Notes under the pieces: generated by a model
Told to the model about the DNA's origin: nothing
What the model saw: the letters and a program-made list of their open reading frames with translations, nothing else
Database searches by the model: none
Translations under genes and position numbers: made by a program
Assembly: GCA_910589265.1 (NCBI GenBank)
Contig: CAJUTQ010000012.1
Coordinates: 42,243-106,242 of the forward strand
Origin: an uncultured Lachnospiraceae bacterium
GTDB lineage: Bacteria > Bacillota > Clostridia > Lachnospirales > Lachnospiraceae
Reading direction: 5' to 3'
DNA length: 64,000 nucleotides
Shown here: positions 24,851-34,186 of the stretch, in pieces
Layout of the letters: each line of letters opens with the position of its first letter
Position numbering within the stretch: position 1 is the stretch's first letter

Positions 24851-26212
24851 TCAGATAGAATTATTATAATATATATATTTTCTTAGCGCAAGAAGGCTTA
24901 AAAAAGTAACAGCGAGCTGGGAGAGGAGAAGTCCCCATAAGTAGCCAGTAATCCCAAAATGAGGAACAAGGATTAAAGTAAAAAGAAGGCGGATGCCAAT
25001 GCCTGTTAAACTAAAGAAAAAGGTCAAGGTCATTCTTCCTAATCCATGGAGGATACTATTTAACGTAGTAGATAAATATAAAAAGGGACAAATAAAACTA
25101 AGTGTTATAATAAAGCGTCCTGCCAATGGGGTATGGAAGAGAGTGTTGCCAAGAAAGCTGCCTGTAACTATAAAACATGCCGTACAGGCAATGCCTAAGA
25201 AGGAACAATAATAAATGGTTTTGCGGACAGCTTTATGAATATTATGTAAGTTTCCTTTTGCTTCTTCCTCTGAGATAACAGGCAGTAAGATAACCGATAA
25301 AGAGTTTGTTATGGCAGAAGGAAAAAGTATAATAGGAAGAGCCATGCCAGTGAGCACTCCATATACACTTAAGGCGTCAGAGGAAGCCATGCCATATGCT
25401 TTAAGCTGAATAGGGATAAGGATCGCTTCTGCACTGCCCAGAAGGTTGATAATGACTCTATTAGCAGAAAGGGGGGTGGACAGGCTAATAATATCTATCA
25501 TATGTCTTACATGAGAGATGGGCAGAAAAGCCTTGGACAAAGGCTTATGAGAAAGAAGGTTTTGCTCTTTTCTCAGAAGAAACCAGAGGGCAGTGAGAGA
25601 AAATATCATGGCAGCTCCTTCTCCAAATACAATACCCAAAACAGTAATATTTAAATTTGGCTCTTTTCCTGAGGAAATAATCATCTCATAAAAGAATAAG
25701 ACAGAGAGCACTCGGATACTTTGTTCTACTAGCTGGGTGAGAGCAGGCACTCCTGCTTTTTTCTGTCCATAGTAGTAGCCGTTAATGCAGGCGTGGACTG
25801 CTTCAAGAGGTACAGACCAGGCTAAAATACGGATAAGGGGAGCGCATCTAGGTTCTGAAATAATGCAGTCTGCTATCCACTGGGCATTTTCATAAAGAAA
25901 AAAAGTACAGCAAAAGGAAAGACAGATAGATAGAAAAAGGCCGACTGTTAAAACATCTCTTTGGGCCTTTTCGTAATGGATGGAGTGATATTTTGCCACG
26001 AATTTCGAGATGGCTGTTTGGATGCCGGCAGCAGAAAGGGCGAATGCCAAGGAAAAAACAGGAAAGATTAATTGGTAAATGCCCATTCCTTCTGCACCCA
26101 TTTTCTGAGATAGGAATATTCTATAGAAGAATCCAATAATCCGGCTTAAAAAGCCAGCTAAGGTGAGATAGAAAGTTCCTTGTATCAATGCGTTTATTTT
26201 TTTCATACACAT
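24851..26212 (-). CDS. SpoVB-like polysaccharide flippase (MOP superfamily)
   Basis: A 453-residue membrane protein with about 12-14 helices. The N-terminus GTFYLTLAGFLSRIIGFFYR, QKMGAEGMGIYQLIFPVF and AAGIQTAISKFVAKY matches stage V sporulation protein B and related MurJ-like/MATE-type lipid-linked sugar flippases. Known members move peptidoglycan or polysaccharide precursors across the membrane; SpoVB is needed for the spore cortex. Several paralogues usually exist, so the spore-specific role is inference. Confidence 0.8.
   Translation of the reverse strand: MCMKKINALIQGTFYLTLAGFLSRIIGFFYRIFLSQKMGAEGMGIYQLIFPVFSLAFALSAAGIQTAISKFVAKYHSIHYEKAQRDVLTVGLFLSICLSFCCTFFLYENAQWIADCIISEPRCAPLIRILAWSVPLEAVHACINGYYYGQKKAGVPALTQLVEQSIRVLSVLFFYEMIISSGKEPNLNITVLGIVFGEGAAMIFSLTALWFLLRKEQNLLSHKPLSKAFLPISHVRHMIDIISLSTPLSANRVIINLLGSAEAILIPIQLKAYGMASSDALSVYGVLTGMALPIILFPSAITNSLSVILLPVISEEEAKGNLHNIHKAVRKTIYYCSFLGIACTACFIVTGSFLGNTLFHTPLAGRFIITLSFICPFLYLSTTLNSILHGLGRMTLTFFFSLTGIGIRLLFTLILVPHFGITGYLWGLLLSQLAVTFLSLLALRKYIYYNNSI
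24863..24891 (-). promoter_or_regulatory. Promoter of the DAHP synthase gene
   Basis: On the minus strand TTGCGC (complement of 24886-24891) and TATAAT (complement of 24863-24868) are 17 bp apart. The promoter lies within the 3' end of the flippase gene. Confidence 0.55.
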
Positions 26213-26260
26213 TCGTTTCCCGGAAATAATTTGTTAAGTAAGTATATTCAAAAAGGTTTA

Positions 26261-26289
26261 TTGACAGAACGAAAAGGGAGTGCTATTAT
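26261..26289 (+). promoter_or_regulatory. Promoter of nifS-nifU-mnmA
   Basis: Perfect TTGACA (26261-26266) and TATTAT (26284-26289), 17-bp spacing. No regulatory repeat was recognised beside it. Confidence 0.75.
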
Positions 26290-26381
26290 TTAAATTGATA
26301 AATTCGAAGTGGATTACTAGGAAATAGAAATTTCATAGTTGGATGGAAATCCAGATTATGGAAAGGAGTTTGATTTGTATA

Positions 26382-27560
26382 ATGAAAAAGATCATATATT
26401 TGGATAACGCAGCTACGACAAAGACAGCTCCAGAAGTTGTAGAGGCCATGCTTCCATATTTTACAGAATATTATGGAAATCCCAGCAGTGTATACGAGCT
26501 GGCTTCAATGAGCAAAAAGGCTATTACAGAAAGCAGAGAGCAGATTGCACAAGCTTTAGGAGCTAAGTCTAATGAAATATACTTTACAGCAGGGGGGTCT
26601 GAGGCGGACAATTGGGCTATCAAGGAAGCAGCCGAAGCATATAAAGATAAGGGAAAGCATATTATTACCTCGAAAATAGAACATCATGCAGTTCTTCATA
26701 CGTGTGAGGCATTAGAGAAAAAGGGGTATGAAGTTACTTATGTAGATTCTGATGAGAAAGGAATTGTAGATTTAGAAAAATTAAAAAAGGCCATACGAAA
26801 AGATACAATATTAATTACTATTATGTTCGCAAATAATGAGATAGGAACGATTCAGCCTATTAAAGAAATTGGGGCATTGGCAAAGGAGCACGGGATTTTA
26901 TTTCACACAGACGCCGTCCAGGCATTTGGCCATATTCCTTTTCTTGTAGATGACTATAACATTGATATGTTAAGCGCCAGCGGACATAAATTAAAAGGAC
27001 CAAAAGGAATTGGATTTCTTTATATACGTAAAGGCGTTAAGATTCGGTCTCTCATTCATGGTGGTGGACAAGAGAGGGCAAGACGAGCTGGAACAGAAAA
27101 CGTTCCAGGAATTGTAGGGTTGGGAAAAGCTGTTAAGATGGCTTTTGCAAAAATGAAAGAGAACACAACAAAGGAAATGGAGTTAAGAGATTATCTTATT
27201 GACAGAGTGTTGAAAGAAATTCCCTATACTAGATTAAATGGAGATGGGGCAAAAAGACTTCCAAACAATGTAAATTTCAGTTTTCAATTTATTGAAGGAG
27301 AATCTCTTCTCATTATGCTTGATATGGAAGGAATTTGTGCGTCCAGCGGATCGGCCTGTACATCTGGATCTTTAGATCCATCTCATGTGCTTTTAGCGAT
27401 TGGTTTGCCCCATGAGATTGCCCATGGATCTTTGAGACTTACCTTATCAGAAGAGAACACAAAAAAAGAAATAGATTTTACGGTAGATACATTAAAGGGG
27501 ATTGTAGAAAAATTAAGATCCATGTCCCCCTTATATGAAGATTTTATGAAAAGAGGCTAA
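26382..27560 (+). CDS. nifS: Cysteine desulfurase, NifS/IscS type
   Basis: ATG 26382 (MKKIIYLDNAATTKT) matches the family N-terminus; an upstream in-frame ATG at 26343 lacks a better site. The product carries ASGHKLKGPKGIGF with the PLP-binding lysine and CASSGSACTSGSLDPSH with the persulfide cysteine on the mobile loop. It converts cysteine to alanine and hands sulfur to the scaffold NifU (next gene) and to MnmA for tRNA thiolation. These three genes are an apparent operon. Confidence 0.93.
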   Translation: MKKIIYLDNAATTKTAPEVVEAMLPYFTEYYGNPSSVYELASMSKKAITESREQIAQALGAKSNEIYFTAGGSEADNWAIKEAAEAYKDKGKHIITSKIEHHAVLHTCEALEKKGYEVTYVDSDEKGIVDLEKLKKAIRKDTILITIMFANNEIGTIQPIKEIGALAKEHGILFHTDAVQAFGHIPFLVDDYNIDMLSASGHKLKGPKGIGFLYIRKGVKIRSLIHGGGQERARRAGTENVPGIVGLGKAVKMAFAKMKENTTKEMELRDYLIDRVLKEIPYTRLNGDGAKRLPNNVNFSFQFIEGESLLIMLDMEGICASSGSACTSGSLDPSHVLLAIGLPHEIAHGSLRLTLSEENTKKEIDFTVDTLKGIVEKLRSMSPLYEDFMKRG

Positions 27561-27578
27561 GGAAAGGAAGGAAAGAAA

Positions 27579-28016
27579 ATGTACAGTGAAAAAGTAATGG
27601 ATCATTTCTCAAATCCAAGAAATGTAGGAGAATTAGAATCACCAAGCGGCATTGGAACAGTAGGAAATGCAAAATGCGGGGATATAATGAGAATTTATTT
27701 AGACATAGATGAGAATCAAAGAATTCGGGATTGTAAGTTCAAAACTTTTGGATGTGGGGCGGCAGTGGCCACAAGCAGTATGGCGACAGAGCTGGTGAAA
27801 GGAAAGACGATAAAAGAGGCAATGGAAGTAACAAACAAGGCGGTAATGGAAGCCCTAGATGGACTTCCACCAGTGAAAGTTCACTGCTCTCTTTTAGCAG
27901 AAGAGGCAATTCATGCGGCTTTGTGGGACTATGCAGAAAAAAATGGGATTACTATTGATGGTTTAGAAAAACCAAAATCCGACATTCACGAAGAGGAAGA
28001 AGAGGAAGAATACTAG
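27579..28016 (+). CDS. nifU: Fe-S cluster scaffold NifU/IscU-like protein
   Basis: A 145-residue protein with the U-type scaffold cysteines: NAKCGD (C33), FGCGAAVATSS (C59) and VHCSLLAEEA. It receives sulfur from NifS to assemble clusters. The C-terminal end is a run of Glu/Asp, a common variable tail. It sits 18 bp after nifS with an AAGGAAGG ribosome site and 10 bp before mnmA. Confidence 0.92.
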   Translation: MYSEKVMDHFSNPRNVGELESPSGIGTVGNAKCGDIMRIYLDIDENQRIRDCKFKTFGCGAAVATSSMATELVKGKTIKEAMEVTNKAVMEALDGLPPVKVHCSLLAEEAIHAALWDYAEKNGITIDGLEKPKSDIHEEEEEEEY

Positions 28017-28026
28017 GATTGGGAAA

Positions 28027-29103
28027 ATGAAAGAAAAAGTTGTGGTGGGAATGTCAGGAGGAGTAGATTCCTCCGTGGCAGCTTACCTCCTCAAAGAAGA
28101 GGGGTATGAGGTCATTGGAGTAACGATGCAGATCTGGCAGGAAGAAGAATGGCATATAAAAGAAGAAAATGGTGGGTGCTGCGGACTTTCGGCTATTGAG
28201 GATGCAAGAAGGGTAGCCCAGTTAATAGATATTCCCTATTATGTCATGAATTTTAGAAGTGAATTTAAAGAAAAGGTTATCTCCTATTTTATCGACGAGT
28301 ATGTAAGAGGGAGAACCCCCAATCCATGCAATGCATGTAACCGTTATATTAAGTGGGAATCTCTCTTAAAAAGAAGTAGAGATATTGGGGCAGATTATAT
28401 AGCCACAGGCCATTATGCAAGAGTTAAGAGGCTTGAAAATGGCAGGTATACATTACAAACTTCTGCTGCCTTAAACAAAGATCAGACATATGCCCTCTGC
28501 CACTTAAGCCAAGAACAACTAGCCCATACATTAATGCCAATAGGAGAATATACAAAGGATGAAGTAAGGGCTATTGGGGTAAAAGCAGGACTTCCTGTTG
28601 CCAGGAAAAGGGACAGTCAAGAAATCTGTTTTATCCCAGATCAGGATTATGCCCGTTTTATTGACGAACATGCAAAAAAGGAGGTGCCTCCTCCTGGGAA
28701 TTTTGTTGGAGTGGATGGGAAAATTCTTGGAAGACATAAGGGGATTACCCACTATACTATTGGTCAGAGGAAGGGTTTGAATCTATCTCTTGGAAAGCCA
28801 GTCTTCGTTACGGCAATTAAGGCTAAGAGCAACGAGGTAGTGGTTGGAGAGGCCAAAGACGTATGGACAGACAGGCTTATTGCAGGGGATTTGAATTATA
28901 TGGCAGCCACCCATGTGGAAGATGGAAAGCGTCTGCTTGCTAAAATCCGCTATAGTCATCAAGGAGCTTACTGTCGTGTCAGCCCCTTTGGGAATGGGAA
29001 GCTGAAATGTACGTTTGAGGAGCCAGTCAGGGCGGTAACCCCAGGACAGGCTGTAGCTTTTTATGATGGAGACTGCCTGTTTTTAGGAGGAACCATAGAA
29101 TAA
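28027..29103 (+). CDS. mnmA: tRNA-specific 2-thiouridylase MnmA
   Basis: A 358-residue enzyme with the PP-loop GMSGGVDSSVAAYLL at the N-terminus (ATP binding), the catalytic cysteines in TPNPCNACNRYIKW and RDSQEICFIPD, and the C-terminal beta-barrel. It adds sulfur to the wobble uridine (s2U34) of Lys, Glu and Gln tRNAs, with sulfur supplied by the co-encoded desulfurase. Complete. Confidence 0.94.
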   Translation: MKEKVVVGMSGGVDSSVAAYLLKEEGYEVIGVTMQIWQEEEWHIKEENGGCCGLSAIEDARRVAQLIDIPYYVMNFRSEFKEKVISYFIDEYVRGRTPNPCNACNRYIKWESLLKRSRDIGADYIATGHYARVKRLENGRYTLQTSAALNKDQTYALCHLSQEQLAHTLMPIGEYTKDEVRAIGVKAGLPVARKRDSQEICFIPDQDYARFIDEHAKKEVPPPGNFVGVDGKILGRHKGITHYTIGQRKGLNLSLGKPVFVTAIKAKSNEVVVGEAKDVWTDRLIAGDLNYMAATHVEDGKRLLAKIRYSHQGAYCRVSPFGNGKLKCTFEEPVRAVTPGQAVAFYDGDCLFLGGTIE

Positions 29104-29137
29104 CAGAAAACTTCCCTGCTAAAAAGAGATGGAATAT

Positions 29138-29950
29138 TTAAAGAGGAAGAAATTCTGGATGCTGGTTTTTAAAAATGGTATAATAAGTAAACCCACATTG
29201 GATGAGAATCTCTTTTGCAGTGGAAAAGTGGTTAGCGATTTCTTCAGGTTTATGTCCATCAGAACCAATAGTAATGATTTCCCCTCCAAGCTCTCTATAG
29301 TGTTTTAAAATATCTATTTGGGGATGAGGCTGGAAAAGGCCATACTTAAAACCAGACGTATTCAATTCTATTCCTTTTCCTTTCTCTATAAGTGATTTTA
29401 AGATTGGTTCAAGGATATCTTGATATTTTTCAAAGGAAAAGAACTGATTTTTATAAGGACCATAGCGGATGACATAATCTAAATGCCCATATACTTGAAA
29501 GTCGTCAAAGGAAGATATGTTTTCAAAAATGGAATGAAAATAATCCAAATATCCTTCTTCTTCCCTACGTCCTTGGAAATATTGAGGATAATAGGGATCC
29601 CTTCGGTTTGCTAGATGGGAAGAGGCAATAATAAAATCAAAGGGATACTGTTTTGCATAAGCAGAGCAGGCAGATAAGATATGGGGCTGAAGTCCCAGTT
29701 CCACGCCGAATAAAAGGCAAATATGTCCTTTGTATTGTTTTTTTAAGTCTAAGAAGCAGTTATAATAAGATGGTGTATCTAAAGAAAAAGAAGGGGTCGT
29801 TTCTGTTGTTTTCACATAATCAAAATCCATATGTTCTGTAAAACACATGGTGTGCAGGCCTAAGGACAGGCCTTTTTTTATCATTTCTTCCATAGGGGCA
29901 AGGCTGTCTTGGGAAAAATGAGAGTGGAGATGAAAATCTGCCTGAATCAT
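29138..29950 (-). CDS. Histidinol-phosphatase, PHP family (HisJ/HisK)
   Basis: A 270-residue PHP-domain protein. Metal-binding motifs include DFHLHSHFSQDS (residues about 5-16), TEHMDFD, FDFIIASSHLA, YGHLDYVIRYG and the terminal ITIGSDGHKPEEI. Such enzymes remove phosphate from histidinol phosphate in histidine synthesis; some PHP paralogues act on other phosphoesters. Monocistronic, opposite to gap, with its own promoter. No his gene is nearby. Confidence 0.82.
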   Translation of the reverse strand: MIQADFHLHSHFSQDSLAPMEEMIKKGLSLGLHTMCFTEHMDFDYVKTTETTPSFSLDTPSYYNCFLDLKKQYKGHICLLFGVELGLQPHILSACSAYAKQYPFDFIIASSHLANRRDPYYPQYFQGRREEEGYLDYFHSIFENISSFDDFQVYGHLDYVIRYGPYKNQFFSFEKYQDILEPILKSLIEKGKGIELNTSGFKYGLFQPHPQIDILKHYRELGGEIITIGSDGHKPEEIANHFSTAKEILIQCGFTYYTIFKNQHPEFLPL

Positions 29951-29997
29951 AATAAATAATCATTCCTTTCGATTGTTTTGTTTTTGATATGAACTAA

Positions 29998-30026
29998 ATT
30001 ATAAGGGAAGAAGAAAAAAAAGTCTA
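29998..30026 (-). promoter_or_regulatory. Promoter of the PHP phosphatase gene
   Basis: Minus-strand TAGACT (complement of 30021-30026) and TATAAT (complement of 29998-30003), 17-bp spacing, divergent from the gap promoter. Confidence 0.6.
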
Positions 30027-30072
30027 CTTTTAGAAATCCCAGTTTTCTGGCAAATATTTTTCAAAAAGAGAC

Positions 30073-30101
30073 TTGTATTTTTTGGATAAATTCGTTAAAA
30101 T
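30073..30101 (+). promoter_or_regulatory. Promoter of gap
   Basis: TTGTAT (30073-30078) and TAAAAT (30096-30101), 17-bp spacing, about 85 bp before the start. Confidence 0.6.
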
Positions 30102-30187
30102 ATAAATGTTAAATAAAAATTTAACAAACTATTGTTTATGGGGAAACTCATACCAAGTACCAAATTAACTTTTAGGAGGAATTTAAA

Positions 30188-31201
30188 ATGGCAGTAAAAG
30201 TAGCAATTAATGGTTTTGGACGTATTGGACGCCTTGCATTCAGGCAGATGTTCGGAGCAGAAGGATATGAGGTTGTTGCAGTCAATGACTTGACAAATCC
30301 AAAAATGCTTGCGCATTTGTTAAAATATGATTCTGCTCAGGGTAGATATGCGTTGGCCGATAAAGTAACAGCTAGTGATGACTCTATTACAGTAGATGGA
30401 AAAGAGATCAAAATTTATGCACAAAAAGATCCAAAAGATCTTCCTTGGGGAGATTTAGGGGTAGATGTAGTATTGGAGTGTACAGGCTTTTTTACATCCA
30501 AGGAAAAAGCTTCCGCTCATATTACAGCAGGCGCTAAGAAAGTAGTTATATCCGCTCCAGCAGGAAATGATCTTCCTACTATTGTTTACAATGTAAATCA
30601 CACAACATTGACAAAAGATGATACAGTAATCTCAGCTGCATCCTGTACGACAAACTGCTTGGCTCCTATGGCAAAAGCATTGAATAATTTAGCTTCTATT
30701 AAAAGTGGTATTATGACAACCGTTCATGCTTATACAGGAGATCAGATGACTCTTGACGGCCCTCATCCTAAGGGTGATTTGAGAAGAGCAAGGGCAGCTG
30801 CTTGTTCCATTGTTCCAAACTCCACAGGAGCTGCAAAGGCAATTGGTTTAGTTATCCCCGAATTAAATGGAAAATTAATCGGTTCTGCTCAGAGAGTGCC
30901 TACACCTACAGGTTCCACAACAATTTTAGTAGCCGTTGTAGAAGGAAAAGTGACAAAAGATCAGATAAATGATGCGATGAAGGCAGCAGCTACAGAATCT
31001 TATGGATATACAGAAGAAGAATTAGTATCCTCCGACATTGTGGGCATCACATATGGTTCTTTGTTTGATGCTACTCAGACAATGGTATCTCCAATGGAAA
31101 ATGGAGACACACAAGTTCAGGTAGTTTCCTGGTATGATAACGAGAACAGCTATACAAGCCAGATGGTTCGCACAATAAAATACTTCGCAGAATTGGGATA
31201 A
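30188..31201 (+). CDS. gap: Glyceraldehyde-3-phosphate dehydrogenase
   Basis: A 337-residue enzyme with the NAD-binding start VAINGFGRIGRLAFRQM and active-site SCTTNCLAPMAK (catalytic cysteine), plus the phosphate-site segment ARAAACSIVPNSTGAAKAIG. Catalyses oxidation and phosphorylation of glyceraldehyde-3-phosphate in glycolysis. A strong TTAGGAGG ribosome site precedes ATG 30188. Followed by pgk and tpiA but separated from them by a hairpin. Confidence 0.97.
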   Translation: MAVKVAINGFGRIGRLAFRQMFGAEGYEVVAVNDLTNPKMLAHLLKYDSAQGRYALADKVTASDDSITVDGKEIKIYAQKDPKDLPWGDLGVDVVLECTGFFTSKEKASAHITAGAKKVVISAPAGNDLPTIVYNVNHTTLTKDDTVISAASCTTNCLAPMAKALNNLASIKSGIMTTVHAYTGDQMTLDGPHPKGDLRRARAAACSIVPNSTGAAKAIGLVIPELNGKLIGSAQRVPTPTGSTTILVAVVEGKVTKDQINDAMKAAATESYGYTEEELVSSDIVGITYGSLFDATQTMVSPMENGDTQVQVVSWYDNENSYTSQMVRTIKYFAELG

Positions 31202-31219
31202 AGTTTGTATGATCTTAAA

Positions 31220-31245
31220 AGGTCCGGCCTTGTTGGGCCGGACCT
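31220..31245 (+). terminator. GC-rich hairpin after gap
   Basis: AGGTCCGGCC (31220-31229) pairs perfectly with GGCCGGACCT (31236-31245) around a 6-nt loop. Only a weak T-rich tail follows, so it may be a partial terminator or an mRNA-stabilising end between gap and pgk. Confidence 0.6.
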
Positions 31246-31392
31246 AAATTTATTTAGATAGGAAATAGGAGAGGAATTTTCTGTTCAAAAATAACTCTTG
31301 GGAGAACCTCTTTATTTAAGAGGAAAACAGTGAATGCCTAAGTGTGCAGGAACACCCTTGCTTTTTTTACAGGAAAATATGGAGGAATTGCA

Positions 31393-32598
31393 ATGTTAAA
31401 TAAAAAATCAGTAGATGATATTCAAGTAAAAGGCAAACGAGTTTTATGTAGATGTGATTTTAATGTACCTTTAAAAGAGGGAAAAATAACAGATGAAAAT
31501 CGTCTTGTAGCCGCACTGCCTACAATTAAAAAATTGATTGGAGATGGAGGAAAAGTTATTCTTTGCTCCCATCTTGGAAAGCCAAAGGGTGAGCCAAAGC
31601 CAGAATTATCCTTAGCTCCAGTCGCAAAACGCTTATCAGAGCTTCTTTTGCAGGAAGTAAAATTTGCAGCGGATAAGGAAGTGGTGGGAGCCAATGCAAA
31701 AGCTGCTGTGGAAGCTATGAAAGATGGAGAAGTAGTTCTCATTGAAAATACCCGTTACAGAGGAGAAGAGACAAAGAATGGGGAAGCTTTTTCCAAGGAT
31801 CTGGCATCTTTAGCAGATGTGTTTGTAAATGATGCATTTGGTACAGCTCACAGGGCTCATTGTTCCAATGTGGGAGTGACAAAATATGTAGACACATCTG
31901 TTGTAGGATATTTAATGCAAAAGGAGATTGATTTCCTTGGCAATGCGGTTAATAATCCCAATCGGCCTTTTGTGGCTATCCTTGGGGGTGCAAAGGTGGC
32001 TGACAAATTAAATGTTATAGCGAACCTGCTGGAGAAATGCGATACTCTTATTATTGGAGGAGGAATGGCCTTTACCTTTTTAAAGGCAAAAGGTTATGAG
32101 GTGGGAGCTTCCTTAGTGGACAACGAAAAGCTGGATTATTGTAAGGAGATGATTGCAAAGGCAGAGAAACTTGGCAAAAAATTATTACTTCCAGTAGATA
32201 CTGTAGCAGCGAAAGCCTTCCCCAATCCTATTGATGCACAAATAGAAGTGTCCAATGTAGGAGCAGACGCCATGCCAGGAGATATGATGGGATTAGATAT
32301 AGGAGAAGAGACAGCAAAACAATATGCAGAAGCAGTAAAAACAGCGAAAACAGTCGTTTGGAATGGACCTATGGGAGTTTTTGAAAATCCAGTTCTTGCA
32401 AAAGGAACCATTGCAGTGGCTAAGGCTCTGGCAGAGACAGACGCTACGACGATTATTGGAGGCGGTGATTCTGCTGCAGCGGTAAACCAGCTTGGCTTTG
32501 GAGATAAAATGTCCCATATTTCTACAGGAGGGGGAGCATCTTTAGAATTTTTGGAAGGAAAAGAACTGCCAGGTGTTGCAGCTGCAAATGATAAATAA
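31393..32598 (+). CDS. pgk: Phosphoglycerate kinase
   Basis: ATG 31393 (MLNKKSVDDIQVKGKRVLCR) is preferred because GGAGG lies 8 nt upstream and the length (401 aa) fits the family. Motifs RCDFNVPL, LCSHLGKPKG, FVNDAFGTAHRAH, ILGGAKVADK and the C-terminal nucleotide loop GGGDSAAAV are present. It makes ATP from 1,3-bisphosphoglycerate. It is followed by tpiA after 35 bp. Confidence 0.97.
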   Translation: MLNKKSVDDIQVKGKRVLCRCDFNVPLKEGKITDENRLVAALPTIKKLIGDGGKVILCSHLGKPKGEPKPELSLAPVAKRLSELLLQEVKFAADKEVVGANAKAAVEAMKDGEVVLIENTRYRGEETKNGEAFSKDLASLADVFVNDAFGTAHRAHCSNVGVTKYVDTSVVGYLMQKEIDFLGNAVNNPNRPFVAILGGAKVADKLNVIANLLEKCDTLIIGGGMAFTFLKAKGYEVGASLVDNEKLDYCKEMIAKAEKLGKKLLLPVDTVAAKAFPNPIDAQIEVSNVGADAMPGDMMGLDIGEETAKQYAEAVKTAKTVVWNGPMGVFENPVLAKGTIAVAKALAETDATTIIGGGDSAAAVNQLGFGDKMSHISTGGGASLEFLEGKELPGVAAANDK

Positions 32599-32633
32599 AG
32601 AGAAGTTTTGAGATATGGAAAGAGAGGATAATG

Positions 32634-33383
32634 ATGGCTCGAAGAAAAATTATTGCTGGAAACTGGAAAATGAATAAAACGCCAAGTGAGACAGTTACGT
32701 TTATTAAGGAACTGAAACCTTTGGTAGAGACAAAAGAGGCAGACGTAGTATTTTGTGTGCCTGCCATTGACATTATTCCTGCTTTAGAGGCAGCGAAAGG
32801 TTCAAATATCATGATTGGTGCAGAAAATATGCACTTTGAAGAAAGTGGAGCTTTCACTGGAGAAATTTCTCCCCAAATGCTGACAGATGTAGGAGTGAAA
32901 TATGTAATCATTGGTCACTCTGAAAGGCGGGAATATTTTGCAGAGACAGATGAGACAGTAAACAAAAAGGTAAAGAAAGCTTTTGAGCATGGGATTACTC
33001 CCATAGTATGCTGTGGTGAGACATTAACTCAGAGGGAGCAAGGGATTACAATAGATTTTGTCCGCCAACAAATTAAAATAGCCTTTTTAGGAGTAACAGC
33101 CCAGCAGGCAAAGACAGCAGTTATCGCTTATGAGCCAATTTGGGCTATTGGAACAGGAAAAGTTGCCACTACAGAACAGGCCCAAGAAGTATGCAGCGCC
33201 ATAAGAGCATGTATTTCTGAGATATATGATCAAGCTACAGGAGAGGCAATCCGTATACAATATGGAGGTTCCGTTTCAGCTTCAAATGCAAAAGAATTAT
33301 TTGCCCAGGCAGATATTGATGGAGGCTTAGTAGGGGGGGCAGCTTTAAAACCGGATTTTGGAAAAATTGTGAATTACCAATAA
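32634..33383 (+). CDS. tpiA: Triosephosphate isomerase
   Basis: Starts at the second of two adjacent ATGs (32631, 32634), which fits both the AGAGG spacing and the family N-terminus ARRKIIAGNWKMN. The catalytic His is in VIIGHSERREYF, the catalytic Glu in AYEPIWAIGTGK, and the phosphate loop in IQYGGSVSASN and DGGLVGGAAL. Complete, 249 aa. Confidence 0.97.
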   Translation: MARRKIIAGNWKMNKTPSETVTFIKELKPLVETKEADVVFCVPAIDIIPALEAAKGSNIMIGAENMHFEESGAFTGEISPQMLTDVGVKYVIIGHSERREYFAETDETVNKKVKKAFEHGITPIVCCGETLTQREQGITIDFVRQQIKIAFLGVTAQQAKTAVIAYEPIWAIGTGKVATTEQAQEVCSAIRACISEIYDQATGEAIRIQYGGSVSASNAKELFAQADIDGGLVGGAALKPDFGKIVNYQ

Positions 33384-33403
33384 TAGTAAAAAAATAATTA
33401 GGT

Positions 33404-33454
33404 GAAAACTCACTTCAGGCTATGAATTAGAATGCCATGGAAGTGAGTTTTCTT
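33404..33454 (+). terminator. Terminator of the pgk-tpiA unit
   Basis: GAAAACTCACTTC (33404-33416) pairs perfectly with GAAGTGAGTTTTC (33440-33452), with an inner GGC/GCC pairing. The T-rich right arm serves as the U-tract. Confidence 0.72.
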
Positions 33455-33541
33455 AACATTTCTTAGTATGTTATGTACGTATATCTTTTGTGGACAAGGG
33501 AAAGAATATAGTTAGAGTAATTGAACGCTAGAATTGCCTTA

Positions 33542-33570
33542 TTGACAAGAATGTGTGAATCTGATATTCT
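33542..33570 (+). promoter_or_regulatory. Promoter upstream of the zinc-ribbon gene
   Basis: Perfect TTGACA (33542-33547) and TATTCT (33565-33570), 17-bp spacing. Confidence 0.65.
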
Positions 33571-33644
33571 AATTTTATATAAAAGAAACGGCTGTGTTGT
33601 ATATAAAGTTAGAGATGAAAGCTGAGCAGAAATAGGAGAATACT

Positions 33645-34064
33645 ATGGTATTACATAATTATAATAAACCAGTTGCTTGCAGTAAGTGCGGCGGTGATAT
33701 GATATTTAAAGGCGTCGGAGAATATGAATGTTCTAAGTGCAAGAACATAGAGTATGACGATTATGGAAAAGTAAGAGCTTATGTAGAGGAACATCGGGGG
33801 GCAACAACAGCACAAATATCAGAGGCTACAGGAGTATCGAAGAAAGAAATAAGAGAGATGCTTAAGGAGGAGAGACTGGAACTTACTGCAGATTCTCAAC
33901 CTTTTCTTTATTGTGAAATGTGTCATAAGCCAATTCGTTCTGGTCGTTTCTGTCTAGGATGTGAGAGGAGCCATGGACTAGAAATAAAGAGAAAGAAAAA
34001 TATAAGTGGAGTGGGGATGCAGGATGCGCCTACTGCCAGTGGTGAAAAAAGATTTAGAAGATAG
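33645..34064 (+). CDS. Zinc-ribbon/helix-turn-helix protein
   Basis: A 139-residue protein with a first CxxC pair (ACSKCGGD) and second (YECSKCKN) forming a zinc ribbon at the N-terminus, a predicted helix-turn-helix (GATTAQISEATGVSKKEIRE, about residues 51-70), then a second zinc-ribbon-like set (YCEMCHKPI and FCLGCERSH) and a basic tail. The layout resembles YvyF-type flagellar-operon proteins and other small DNA-binding regulators, though no flagellar gene is near. Function unknown. Confidence 0.65.
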   Translation: MVLHNYNKPVACSKCGGDMIFKGVGEYECSKCKNIEYDDYGKVRAYVEEHRGATTAQISEATGVSKKEIREMLKEERLELTADSQPFLYCEMCHKPIRSGRFCLGCERSHGLEIKRKKNISGVGMQDAPTASGEKRFRR

Positions 34065-34186
34065 GGCTAGAGTCTTATCTTCTATTTCTTTTATAGTTAG
34101 AAAATTCTGTTGACGAAAAAGAACAGGATTGATATGATATATGAGTAGATTTACGCAGATTTATAGAGGGTTTATAAGGAGTACAG